The notes under the pieces were generated by a model. The model saw only the letters and a program-made list of their open reading frames with translations. It ran no database searches and was not told the DNA's origin. A program made the position numbers and the translations under genes. Shown piece after piece: positions 51,576 through 64,000 of a DNA stretch of 64,000 nucleotides. The number at the start of each line of letters is the position of its first letter. Positions within the stretch are counted from its first letter, which is position 1. Source of the stretch: Crambe crambe (Eukaryota; Porifera; Demospongiae; Poecilosclerida; Crambeidae); the NCBI GenBank assembly GCA_963924555.1, contig OZ004585.1, positions 8,820,556-8,884,555 of the forward strand, given 5' to 3'.

Positions 51576-53797
51576 TTATCGGAAATTGTACTTGATGTAA
51601 GGGACTTCGGCATCCTCCCCACTGCTGTCGGTGGCTATGATCTCCAGGACAAGATTCTTGACGTGGGGAGGAATTTCCTTCTTGCTTGCCTCGATTGCCA
51701 CTTGAGATAACCTGCAGAAGACCAGGAAAGGATCAAACTCTGAGAACTTCTGATAAAGGACACTCTGAAAGAAGAACGGCCTAGAAAGTACCTTTGTACA
51801 TTCTGAAAGAGGACAAATCTAAAAATCAAAATAACCTCCAAGAAGAGGATAACATCGTCTACAAAGAACAAAAGGCTGGGTCCCAAGTGTGTCCATTATT
51901 AAAGGAGGGGTTGCCCCTCTAAATGAGATAAACACTGTACGATTGCTCCTATCACATGATAGTCACATGACTCACGGTGTCTGCATCCTGGTTTTGACCT
52001 TGTCCTTGTTCATGAAGAAGGAGTAGAGCATTGAGACATTGTAGGATAGCATGGTGATGTCTAGCTTATGTTCTTTGCTGAAGTAGTCCATAAACTCTTT
52101 CAGGGTCATTTCAGAGCCATCCTGCCTCCTCCCCTGCATCTCAAATCTGTCCCATAGAGTCCACTCCTTATCGTAGTACTGGATATGGGAGGATATGGGA
52201 ATCAGACAAAGAGTGAAATCATTAGATCCAAATTCTAAAATACAATGGAACATTTCCGAAAGGAGATGACCTCTCCAAAAAGGCAGTGTCCATTATTTGG
52301 TCAATCATCAGAGAATTTGGATGTTTCAAAATTTCAGGTTGAGCCCTGACCTTTGTTATTGGAGCTGGAATGGGTTCAGAGAAGCCAAAGAAAGGCAGCG
52401 CCAAGTTGATGAAGCCATTCTTGTAGCTCTCAATCTTCTTGTTGCCGTTAACAAGCTACAGTGATAAACATAGTGGGTTTACTGCATGGTGAGTAGTACA
52501 CTGACTTACTACATGGATTACTGAGTAGTATACTGACTTATGCATGGATTACAGAGTAGTATACTGACTTATGCATGGATTACTGAGTAGTATACTGACT
52601 TACTGCATGGATTACCGAGTAATATACTGACCTTGTATAGTTCCAGGCAAACGAGACCAACTACCAAAGAAGTGGTGGTTGCTATAGCAGGGATAATCTT
52701 ACCAGCAATAAGTTTACTCTGCAAAGGAAGATATGGTTTTATATAGTACACTTTATAGAGGCTTGGAATTTGAAGGGGGTAGAGTACCTTATGTCTGTCT
52801 GCATTAGGAATGCTGTAATTAGTAGCTCTAAGATTTGATGCTGCCACGATGAAATCAAGATGGTGATTAGAGTCGTCGTCCTACAGGTCACATAATTATA
52901 GTTATCAAGTCCTGTGATAATAAGAGGACAATTATGATTGACTTGCCTTCTCAAAATCTGCAGGAACCATTTTGAATCCCTTCAGTTTGTCCTTGGGAGG
53001 TAGTTTTTGGATGAGATCTTGGAGTTCATCCTCACCTATTATTCAAACCACACACAACAGTAAATCTAGTAATCTGTACAGCACAGTAACTGTATACTCT
53101 TGAGTACTCTCTAGTAATCTTTCAATGTACAGCACAGTATACTTCATCAGGATATCCCAAAGTAATCATCTAGTAATCTTTGCAAGTACAGTACAGTATA
53201 CTAGTGATTGTATACTTTGTCAGGATATCTCAAGAGTAAATCTTTGTATGTATAACACATTATCTGTATACTATATCAGGATATCCCAATAATTCGAAGC
53301 TTGGACTTACTTCCAGCATTCATGGCTGCTTCTTTAGCCTCTTCGTCGGTGGTGTGGATGGTGACTCCTGAACGAGGCCTGAAAGGTTCTACTACCACAC
53401 TTGCTGCCTTCTCTGTCATATACTTCCTTCCCTCAGTAACTACAAAAGACAATGGAGGAGTCTGACCTCAACCTTCTATCTCAGAACTCTACTCTAGCAT
53501 GCAAATCCTAATAATAGGGACAGCCCAATCCGCTCTTAACGATAGGGGCACAGACTTAACTCCCCTTCTGTTCTTAATGGTCCAATCCCCTGTTACTAAT
53601 GACAGGGGCATGACCCAATGTACCCTTGATGCAGTAGTTCTCGGCAAAGAGGTAAGTGGCAGCCTCCACAAAGTCCATGTGTAAGGAGTCGCGAGGGTCA
53701 AAGGTGATAATCTGGGGGCAGCGCTTTGGACCCGACCAGAAAGGTTGTCCTGATGAAGTAGTCTAATAATAACAGGAAGACTCCCATAATATGGATG

Positions 53798-53848
<51 letters not shown>

Positions 53849-54285
53849 TTTGAGGGGGGGGGGGGGGGGGCTGATGAATTTTGTCATCCCCCATACATAT
53901 AGTGTGGAGGAAGCAGAAGAAGGGAAGAAGGGGTATTGATTGGTTGACTTACGTGATCGGCTGGGAAGCTGTGGAGGAGTTGGGCAATGGTGTTGTGGAA
54001 GTACTCCTGGAAGAGGAGGCGTGCCCACTTAATGCAGTCGTCAAGGTCTTTAGGTTTGTCCTCAACCGTGGCCTTATGTATGGTCACTAAGGTTTGTATC
54101 TGTAGTGTGTGCAAAAATAAAGAGAAGCAGCTTTCTCTACGTATTTAGAGCCATGCAAATTATACCAGCCCTAGGGTTCTAAATTATTTAGAGTTTTTAT
54201 ACTTACTGGTGTCTGCCCTTGTTGTTTATTGATTCTCTCTATGAACTGTGGGTCCCTATAAGAAGTCAGAACAGCAGTCACTCAG

Positions 54286-54364
<79 letters not shown>

Positions 54365-56409
54365 CTAATGTCTTACGTGAGGTACTCCATCACATAACTG
54401 GCAGGTTGTGCGAAGAGCCCCTCGAAGGTGTCCCTGGCCCACTGCAGCGTGTGTTCAATAGCATTGGGAAAGTTCTTGAGAGTGCAGATGGGGGTCTCTT
54501 TCTCAGGGGGGTCCTGGGATGACCCGTAACTCTCCGTCAGGAACGGGATCACCACTTGGACGTTCCCTTTGGTCCCCAGTGTCCCAGACTCCAACAAAGG
54601 TTTCCGGTAGTACACACAGCGTCGGTCCATATACAGCCCTGAGGGGAGGAGGGGGTAGGGGAGGAGGAGGGAGGGTGAGGGGTGGAGGGGGTAGGGGAGG
54701 AGGAGGGAGGGGAGGGGTGGAGGGGAGGAAGGTTGGAGAGGAGGAGAAAAAAGAATTGATATGCCAGACGAACACGAGACATGACCAAGACTCACTGGCA
54801 TCTACATTGTCCAGGGCATTAGCCACTCCGTCCAAATTCTCAAAGAATTTGTCATCATAAGTGCTCTCGGTCTCTGGTCCCATCCTGTTCTGGTGGGCAA
54901 TGGCGTTCAGGGCAGGGTTCATAGCCTTCACCGCCTCCACTGCTGTCGTGCTCTTAGGTTTCTATACAATGCAGTAACATCATGTGACATTTATCAGGTG
55001 AAATCAGCTCAATACATTTCTCAAAAATGCTTCAGTGCACGTGAAACAGTTTCTCTTCTGTGTTCTATAAAGGTAGGAGTATTTCTACACCAAATTTCAG
55101 AGCTAGCCAATCTTTATGCGGGGGAAAAAGGACAAAAATGAATCATTCTATATAGCATCTTATGTCCCAAGGTCTGAAGAGGAACTGTATTTTAAAATCA
55201 ATGTACCTGAATGTCCCAGGGTCTGAAGAGGAACTGTCTGTTGAGGTTGCTTTTCTCTATGATGTCCATGTCGGTGACATACACTGCTCCCTCTGGACCA
55301 GCACCCACACCCATCATCGCCAGGTTCTTCAATATCTCACAGCCTATGGCACCAGCTCCAACCTAAAATAATGTACAGATCTTTCTCAGAGGCAGGTAGA
55401 GAAGCCTTGATAAAATTAATTATTAGAAAAAAAGTGCCTTATTTCTGGGATGCATTGGAGAACACAGAAAAGTGTCCTGATTAGAAGTGTCCTGATTATA
55501 GATATGTCCTGATTATAGATGTGTCCTGATAATAGATGAGAGTTTACATTAAATGCCTTTTATTCAACTCACCACAAAGTATTTCATTATTTCCAACCTC
55601 CTCTGGAAGCTTGCACCAAACACGGCTATCTGCCCGTCGTACCTTGACCCCACTGGAGCTGCCGATTGCTCATCGGGCCACTCCTTCTCGTCCTCCGGGA
55701 GGGCCTCCAGTGCATCGAAGTAGAACCACTGCATGAGAGGGTGAAACTTCCCACTGCAAGCCTAGAATAAAATTATACACACCATATCTATTACAGAGCT
55801 ATCAATAATGTAATAAAATATTTCGATGTCCCAAACTTCTGCCATGCGTTCTATAATATCTCCACACAGACGGCCACTAGTAGTCATGAGTTATGGTGAA
55901 CTAAAATATGAAGAGGCACAGCTGAGGGCATACTCCTCTACCAGTTAGTGGTATGATATTATTATACATAATCATGAGTATGTATTTTAGAACCCCTGCC
56001 AATAATTACCTTGACGACTTCCTGCGCTGTGATTGGCCCAATGAAGGCTTGCATGGGAGAAACATTGCCTGAAGCTAGGTAGCTAAATTTGGTCATCAAG
56101 TCTTCGTTAACCTCTACCTATACAAAATCAAGTCAAAATTCAAAGGATCACAATTCATATACCACATCTGACCTCTGACCTTATTAGAAGCTGATGAATT
56201 GATTTCCTTGGCAAGGGTGACCAGTATTGCAGCATCCTTCTTGTTGTATGGATGTGGGGATCTCTTCTGGTCCACCACGAAACGATCCAAAGCTTGAAAG
56301 GCTAAGTGAAGTTGCTCTGGACGATCAAATTTGGCAAAGTCTGAGATGACGTATTCTGGAGATTCAAAGGATGCGGAGAAAGATTTCTGAAACAAAAAGG
56401 AGAATGAAA

Positions 56410-56484
<75 letters not shown>

Positions 56485-58394
56485 CTTAATTTTTCTTTTA
56501 GCTAGGACTCACAAAGGAGATTTTCTTTGGCATCTTGACCTCGGTTGCTATGCCTCCCCTGATATAGTCGGAGAATTTACTGGTGTCCCCAATGCTGAAG
56601 GTGTAGGGTCCCTGGACTCTGACCTTACGAGGCTCACAGCCATTCAGCTCTGTCATACCCTAAGGGAGAAAACGAAGACAGTAAGATGATTTCCCTTTAT
56701 AGCTAAGGGGGTAACAACTTCAACTGACCTCGATTTCCCTGAAAGTGACATAGTCTCCACTCTCCAAGTTGTGCCTTGACTCATCCAAACATGCCACAGA
56801 ACCATTCTCATCCTTACAACAAAAGAATAAGTTTAGGCATGGCAGGGTTTCATACAAAAAAAAAAAAAAGAAAAAAGAAGAGAGAGAATAGGTCATAAGA
56901 AAATTGGTTGGGTTATCCAGTACTCTTACAGCTTAAAAACACTTGAAAGAATGACCTTTTTTTCCATACAAGATTTATTGATACTTAAGTTATGTACCTT
57001 GGTGATGGAGGAGATAATAACACTAGTTGGCTGTTCACCTGACACATCATTCACTATAAACTCCTCCCCAAAGTCACAGAATATTTGCCTATATCAACAA
57101 TGTGGTAAAGGGTCGTACATTTATCAAGGTTGTTTTGGCTGTGATATCCCTTACCCAAAGAGGCCTTTTGTAGAAGCTACAATGAACTTGATATTCTTTG
57201 AGTGACATAAGTCTCCAATCCTGCATTGCTCACTCAGGGGGGATTGTGTGAGAACCACCACTTGGAACTTCTGTATTGCCTCATCCGAGAGTGGTCCAGA
57301 CAAAACTTCCACACGAACGTAACTGTTGAGCTCAGCGAGGTGTGGCTGACTCACCTCTGCACAGTTGGAACCCACATCCTTCTCAGTAAAGAAGAACTAG
57401 GGGGAGGAGAGGGGAAATATTCTAATTAATGCATCCTGTAGTGCTTTATCAGAGGATTGCTATTACAGTTATCATTACAAAGTGTTATATTTTAGCAGCA
57501 GAGCCAGAAATAACTGTTAAATGTTATGAAAGTTATTTCTTGTACCTGTGAGGAGAGATGGGAGAGTTGTACTGGATCAGGGTCATGAATGGTTACAGAT
57601 TTCACTCCGGCCAAAACCACGTTCTTGGCTATGAATTATAAGAAGATAAGCTCCTGACCTCAATGTAAATCTTAAGAAATTCCCCTAGAAGCAGGAAACC
57701 ACTCCAAGTTTGGATGAAAACCTCATAAATACTATTAATGAACCCTTGCTGATTCTCTCTCTATATATACCTATTTCTATTCCAAGACCCTTCATGCCTG
57801 AAATGAGGACATTAGTGGTGCCCATCTTCCGCATGGCATCGTGTCCCAGCACGTACAACTGGCGAGAGTACAAACCCTCATCTATCTCCGCCCCCTGACC
57901 AGAGGACTCTCCAGATGTATTCATCATGTGGTTATTATTCCAAAACTAAAAATATTAATAGTAAGAACAGAGAGTCACTAAGAGTAAGAGGCTAGATAGC
58001 TAAATCTCTCTCTATAAAAGGCCAACCTTCTTACTAGCTGGTAAGTGGTACTTCTGGCTAGTTTTAGCTAGTAGTAGTATTTTATTACTGGCTTTTAGCT
58101 TAAAAACATCACTTACTTCAACCCTTAGCCTTCACTCTCAAGGGCTAAATTACTTTTCACAGTTCTATCGAGTGAGAGGAAATTCGAAATTTTGGGGGTG
58201 TGGTCACGCATAAAAGCAAACAACCGGCCAAGGATCTAGCATGCAGTGACTATAGCTAGCTAGCTAGTTAAAAGCATTAAAAAGCCCACCTCTCTGTTAT
58301 AGCTTCCCGAGTGAGGGTTGCAGTCGTTAGCCTCTGACGACTTATCCGCTTCTTCGATTCTCGCTCTCTTCGCTGGTGGCTCCTTGGCGGACAT
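51576..58394 (-). CDS. UBA1: Ubiquitin-activating enzyme E1
   Basis: Twenty-three exons, all in phase, 1063 residues: 58394-58290, 57945-57771, 57628-57546, 57396-57155, 57088-56998, 56812-56729, 56659-56513, 56386-56180, 56117-56010, 55761-55573, 55362-55207, 54961-54796, 54638-54377, 54255-54207, 54099-53953, 53762-53624, 53439-53311, 53035-52947, 52880-52788, 52718-52632, 52455-52351, 52178-51976, 51711-51576. It adenylates ubiquitin, takes it as a thioester and passes it to E2s, in nucleus and cytosol. The N-terminal inactive adenylation half, the active half ([33 protein letters not shown]), the catalytic cysteine C636 in [15 protein letters not shown], and the C-terminal ubiquitin-fold domain ([22 protein letters not shown]) are complete. 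A basic N-terminal stretch (PPAKRAR) fits the UBA1 nuclear signal. The intron after 52947 has a GC donor. Neighbours converge (HSD17B10) and follow (ACAT). Confidence 0.96.
51740..51915. repeat. Family A copy, reverse orientation
   Basis: TGATAAAGGACACTCTGAAA, GAGGACAAATCT, ATAACCTCCAAGAAGAGGAT and GGCTGGGTCCCAAGTGTGTC are the complement of the family A signature. It lies in the last UBA1 intron. Confidence 0.7.
52488..52628. repeat. ~37-bp tandem repeat in UBA1 intron
   Basis: Four units of GAGTAGTATACTGACTTA plus (C)TGCATGGATTAC fill most of the intron between exons 20 and 21. Confidence 0.85.
53060..53290. repeat. ~70-bp degenerate tandem repeat
   Basis: Three to four units with CTAGTAATCTTT, GTACAGCACAGTATAC and ATCAGGATATCCCAA in the UBA1 intron between exons 17 and 18. 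Confidence 0.7.
53804..53870. repeat. AT run, T run and G run
   Basis: About 18 AT units, then 11 T and 17 G, in the UBA1 intron between exons 15 and 16. Confidence 0.9.
54289..54361 (-). repeat. GA microsatellite (TC on the UBA1 sense strand)
   Basis: About 36 units fill most of the 121-bp intron 54256-54376. In transcript orientation it is a pyrimidine run. Confidence 0.9.
56415..56482 (-). repeat. GA microsatellite (TC on the UBA1 sense strand)
   Basis: About 34 units inside the 126-bp intron 56387-56512, upstream of the exon 8 acceptor in transcript orientation. Confidence 0.9.
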
Positions 58395-58827
58395 GTGCGA
58401 TGAGATGACCCGGACACACTACAGTAGCTGGCTCACTAGCCGGCCAAACACTAGCTAGTGACTGGAAGTATATAGTGCTATAACGAAGGAGAGAGAATAG
58501 ACACTATGTAAGGTACCACTGTACTTGGAAAGCACTTGCAAGCAAACTTCTTCAAGTCCTTTAGCTACTACACTGATCTGAAATATGTGGCTAAACTCTT
58601 CGAATACTTTTTACCAATAAGTTCCACCGAATTCAGAGACTCAGTACACGCCAGACATTTGTAATAGCGCACAGCTGATTCCAATTCCTTAGCCATGTGA
58701 GTAATATTGAACTTGTAAACGCGACGCATAATTAGAATTGAGAGGTCAAAGTACGTATTGGAACGGAATGTGTTGAATAATGGTCCAATTCCATTCGTGT
58801 ATAGGATAATAAAGCACATCATAACAA

Positions 58828-60673
<1,846 letters not shown>

Positions 60674-61331
60674 CTCTGGAAAGACTGCAACTCAGTGTGT
60701 GTCGCCCAGAATCCCATAGTTCCGCGGTAGCTAATCGACAAACAATGGACTCACACTCACCGAGAAAATTAGGTAATGGGTCGATCGAATGAACGCCCTA
60801 GCGCGCGCTATCTATATGGACTCGCGCGGGCGTGCTAGTTTTATGCGCATGCGTTATTCTGGAACCTTATTTGTCTTTTTTCTGGTGTAGCCCTTGTGCT
60901 ATTGATGACTCCTTGCATTGCTTTTTGCAAAATTTATAAAGCCGTTGGGGGGGGGGGGGCTAGCTTCGAGCCTTTGTGAAGATTATCACCTATCCAGCTC
61001 AAGCTGGTAGCTGCTGCCCCAAATGTGTGGCTTGCCAGAAGGAGTCAGTTTACTGTCACATATGTGATTGGCATCCACACCAGTGTTATGTTTAAAGCTG
61101 AGGAACTGTTGTTATCTTTACTGAACTCATCATCTGACTTTGCTCTGTTTTCACCAGGATCCATTGTCTTTATTCAATTTTCAGATAGTTTGTTTTACAC
61201 TGTCCTGTGCATACTGTTGTTGTTGTTGTTATTGTTGTTGTTTTGTTTTCATGCCTTCTGGGCCTTGAAATTATTACTAGCTATTACTAGATCTATGCCA
61301 TGAACACATGTCAGACTTAATCATCACAATG
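60674..61331. other. Promoter region of ACAT copy 1 and spacer
   Basis: GC-rich stretch with GCGCGCGC and an NRF1-like TGCGCATGCG (60844-60853), a G run (60947-60959) and a TTG run (61211-61245). No additional gene was seen. Confidence 0.55.
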
Positions 61332-63420
61332 TCACAATTTTTCAATAATCATGGCAGAGCCCCCTCCCCCAGCAGTACAGATGCCTGCAAGTCCCTTTTC
61401 CCCTGACTTAAGGTTGTGGACAAGGTGACCAACAATACGTGCTCCTGACATTCCAAAAGGATGGCCCAATGAGACAGCACCTGTAGATATAATCATAATG
61501 ACTCTATAGTATGAGCCAATACTTATAGTACAGATTGCCTCACCTCCATGGATGTTGACGAGAGAAGGATCTAGTTCCATCAGTTTGATGTTTGCCAGAG
61601 CCATCACACCAAAGGTCTCATTGATCTCAAATAAGGAAATATCTTCCTTCTTCAGACTGCACATGGAGAGGACTTTAGTCATGGCTGCCACTGGAGCTGT
61701 GCAAAAGTCTATTGGAGCACAATCTGCATCAGCAAAACCTGAGAATTGGCAGTTGTAAAAGTAGCTAATAAATATCATGAAAGAAAGCACTTGCCTAGTA
61801 TGCGTGCCAAAGGCACTGCTCCAGTTCTGTTGGCAGCTGCCTGGCTCATGAGGACGAGGGCAGCGGCTCCATCGCTGAGGGGACTGGAATTAGCATCTGT
61901 AATGGTCCCCCCTTCCTCGGCACTCAAGAAAACAGGTTTTAGGGACCCAAACTTTGAAAAATCAGCTCTGAGTCAAAAAGTGAGTGTGTATACTATAAGA
62001 TAAGAAATAACTAAATTCCCTTAAAATTTAGATGCCCTAAGATGCCATAATTATCATGAAGTGTGTCTGTAGCTACCTTTTAATTTCTTGGTCTTCTTCA
62101 ACTACATCTATTGAGTCTTTCTTGGTGGATGGAACGAATACAGGAACTATCTCTTTTCTTAGGACACCATTTTCCATGGCCTGAGCTGAACGAGTATAGG
62201 ACAACTTAGCATACTCGTCCTGTTCCTCCCGAGAAATTCCATATTTTTTAGCAGTGTGCTCACCAAAATTTCCCAAATAGGACTGGAAAAAGAAAGTCAC
62301 CAGTACAGGAATAGAACCATTTCATGGAAGACATAAGCTATTTATAATATACAAAAAGTTTACAAATCAATGAACAGGATTAATTTAATTGACTTTCAAT
62401 TTCTGCTCCATTTTATGGCATGTGTGGTTATAGTGCCATCAGTGCATGTTGTCTCTCTATCACAGCTTATTAAATCCAGACTCTAAGATTTAAAGCTGAC
62501 AGTGGTTAAGAGAAATACGAACCTTATTGTACACGTCCCATAAACCATCCTGAATTATTCCATCCACTATCTTATGATGGCCATAAGTATATCCTGTGCG
62601 ACTCTTCGGGAGGTAGTAGGGAATGTTGGAAGTACTTTCTAAGCCCCCAGCAACCATAACCTCTGTTGATGACAAGGCTATACTTTGTGCTGCCATCATG
62701 ACTGTTTTCATCCCTACGAGATGAAAAAAGAAATGCATGGGTGCTTCACAGAGACTTCAGCAGTTGACTATAGCAAAATTACAGTTGATTCAGAAGGTGA
62801 ATTATGAAATATTTCTTTGGAAATAGCAATGATATTTCAAGAAAGTACATTACCTACTGTTTAGTTGGTCCCATATTTAGCTATACCTTCACATCATTAT
62901 GCACTACACATAGCTTCACTGCAGACTGTGTTTTGCTGTTATATTGCTCACTTAATGTGAAATAGCTAGCCTTTATTATACCTGAGGAACATGCTTTGTT
63001 GACGGTCATCCATGGAGTGGTCACAGGGAGACCAGCACCAATAGCTGCCTGTCTGGCTGGACCCAATCCCTGACCAGCTTGTATACCAACACCCATGTAC
63101 ACTTCATCTACCTGCAGGCCTAATGTGTTATAACAGTATTAGCTATAAATGAAGAAGAGGCTTACATGCTCTGGTTCGATTTGGGCTCTCTTGACTGCAG
63201 CCTGGATGGCAAAGGAGCCTAGTTGAGTACCTTTTAAGGAAGATAAATCCCCAAGAAAGCTTCCAATGGGTGTCCGAATAGCACTGGCGATGAAAACTTC
63301 CTGTATTCTAGAGTTTCCCCCATGTCTCTTTGCAGTAGTGCTGAAATTTGTGGCCTGATTCTTACTGCAAACAAGACCCTGAACTCGTCTATAGCAGAAC
63401 AGCCTGCTAACTCTAGCCAT
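61332..63420 (-). CDS. Acetyl-CoA acetyltransferase paralogue, copy 2
   Basis: Seven exons with the same structure and phases as copy 1: 63420-63166, 63111-62982, 62713-62523, 62282-62077, 61967-61795, 61738-61544, 61480-61332; 432 residues, no stop or frameshift. Transit peptide [15 protein letters not shown]. The nucleophile C126 is kept but its surroundings differ ([12 protein letters not shown] against [12 protein letters not shown]). The NEAF motif has become NETF, and the C-terminal CNGGGGAS has become CTAGGGGS; H390 is unchanged. The altered Asn, Ala and Gly positions are normally invariant in thiolases, so substrate or rate may have changed, or the copy is decaying while still open. 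The GC donor of intron 5 is conserved. Confidence 0.88.
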
Positions 63421-63659
63421 CTCTCTCTCAAAAAATTTTTTTCTCCCTTTGCAGGCACATAGCTAAATGTTTTTATTTTTAAAATAGCTTCCACCTTTAC
63501 TTTACAGCTTCCACATTGAGTGTGTGTCAGTGTATGTTATTAAGGCATTACAGAGCTAAATCTGAATAGAGAAAGGTCAGGTACAGGTCACTATATCAAA
63601 GTAATAATAGATGATGATGATTGTTGGGGATACACCCCCACACTGGACATCAGATGACT

Positions 63660-63726
<67 letters not shown>

Positions 63727-63933
63727 CGACGACAACAACAACAACAACAACAACAATCAACTTACGGTGTCTTGTACATTAATTTAATTGCAGTAGCATG
63801 ATACATGATGAGGAAGAGGGATTTAAAATTAATGTAAACATGAAGGAGCAGGATATGCCCTTTCAGGTATTATGTATATTATTATATGCAGTCATGAAAA
63901 AACATGGACGGCATATAACGCATGTGTAATTAT
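63421..63933. repeat. Spacer with TGA/GAT and CAA microsatellite
   Basis: About 23 GAT units (63660-63730) pass into GAC and CAA repeats (to about 63756). Nothing coding was seen between ACAT copies 2 and 3. Confidence 0.8.
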
Positions 63934-64000
63934 CTACAGTTTTTCAATGATCATTGCAGAGGCCCCGCCCCCACCATTACAGATGCCTGCAAGTCCCTTT
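63934..64000 (-). CDS. Acetyl-CoA acetyltransferase copy 3, last exon (partial)
   Basis: The minus strand reads [21 protein letters not shown] and a TAG at 63934-63936, the C-terminus of a third thiolase with the normal catalytic-cysteine motif CNGGGGAS. The rest lies beyond the window edge. Confidence 0.9.
   Translation of the reverse strand, partial: KGLAGICNGGGGASAMIIEKL

Noticed and set aside
53489..54028. 179-codon minus ORF across 53489-54028
   Set aside because: Frame-shifted reading of two UBA1 exons and the AT/G microsatellite between them.
61025..61303. Hydrophobic plus ORF
   Set aside because: Leu run comes from a TTG microsatellite; no splice sites or homology.

Overview
The window is animal nuclear DNA: genes are split into many short exons with GT-AG (a few GC-AG) introns of about 50-500 bp, packed on both strands and separated by microsatellites, minisatellites and short inverted-repeat elements. 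The gene content points to a sponge, most likely a demosponge: a kinase-Kelch family, a NIDO-domain secreted protein, ZU5/Death/Ig combinations, and AGCTAGCTA-rich spacers. Species is not determined. All exon coordinates come from reading splice sites and codon phase by eye; no alignment or transcript was available.

Layout. 1-10.6 kb: three exons of a minus-strand NIDO-domain gene with very long, repeat-filled introns. 10.7-11.2 kb: an unrecognised plus-strand ORF. 12.0-16.4 kb: two tandem minus-strand kinase/coiled-coil/Kelch genes, one intact and one broken. 17.2-21.3 kb: a complete nine-exon MAPKAPK2/3-type kinase (plus). 22.7-31.0 kb: a complete 17-exon gene (plus) for a ~1552-residue protein with one clear Ski/Sno/Dachshund-homology domain, three further modules of the same pattern, several zinc ribbons and a C-terminal coiled coil. 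31.9-47.6 kb: a minus-strand signalling locus with two PXK-like pseudokinases, ZU5, a probable UPA segment, Death domains and Ig domains, part of it repeated in tandem. 50.0-51.3 kb: HSD17B10 (plus). 51.6-58.4 kb: UBA1 (minus, 23 exons). 58.8-64.0 kb: two complete mitochondrial acetyl-CoA acetyltransferase genes and the last exon of a third (minus).

How the genes relate. HSD17B10 and the ACAT genes encode consecutive mitochondrial steps of isoleucine breakdown and lie on either side of UBA1. The kinase-Kelch, ACAT and Death-Ig loci each show local tandem duplication at a different stage: near-identical parts, motif divergence, truncation and frame disruption. The two most unusual objects are the multi-DHD zinc-ribbon protein and the double-pseudokinase-ZU5-Death-Ig protein.
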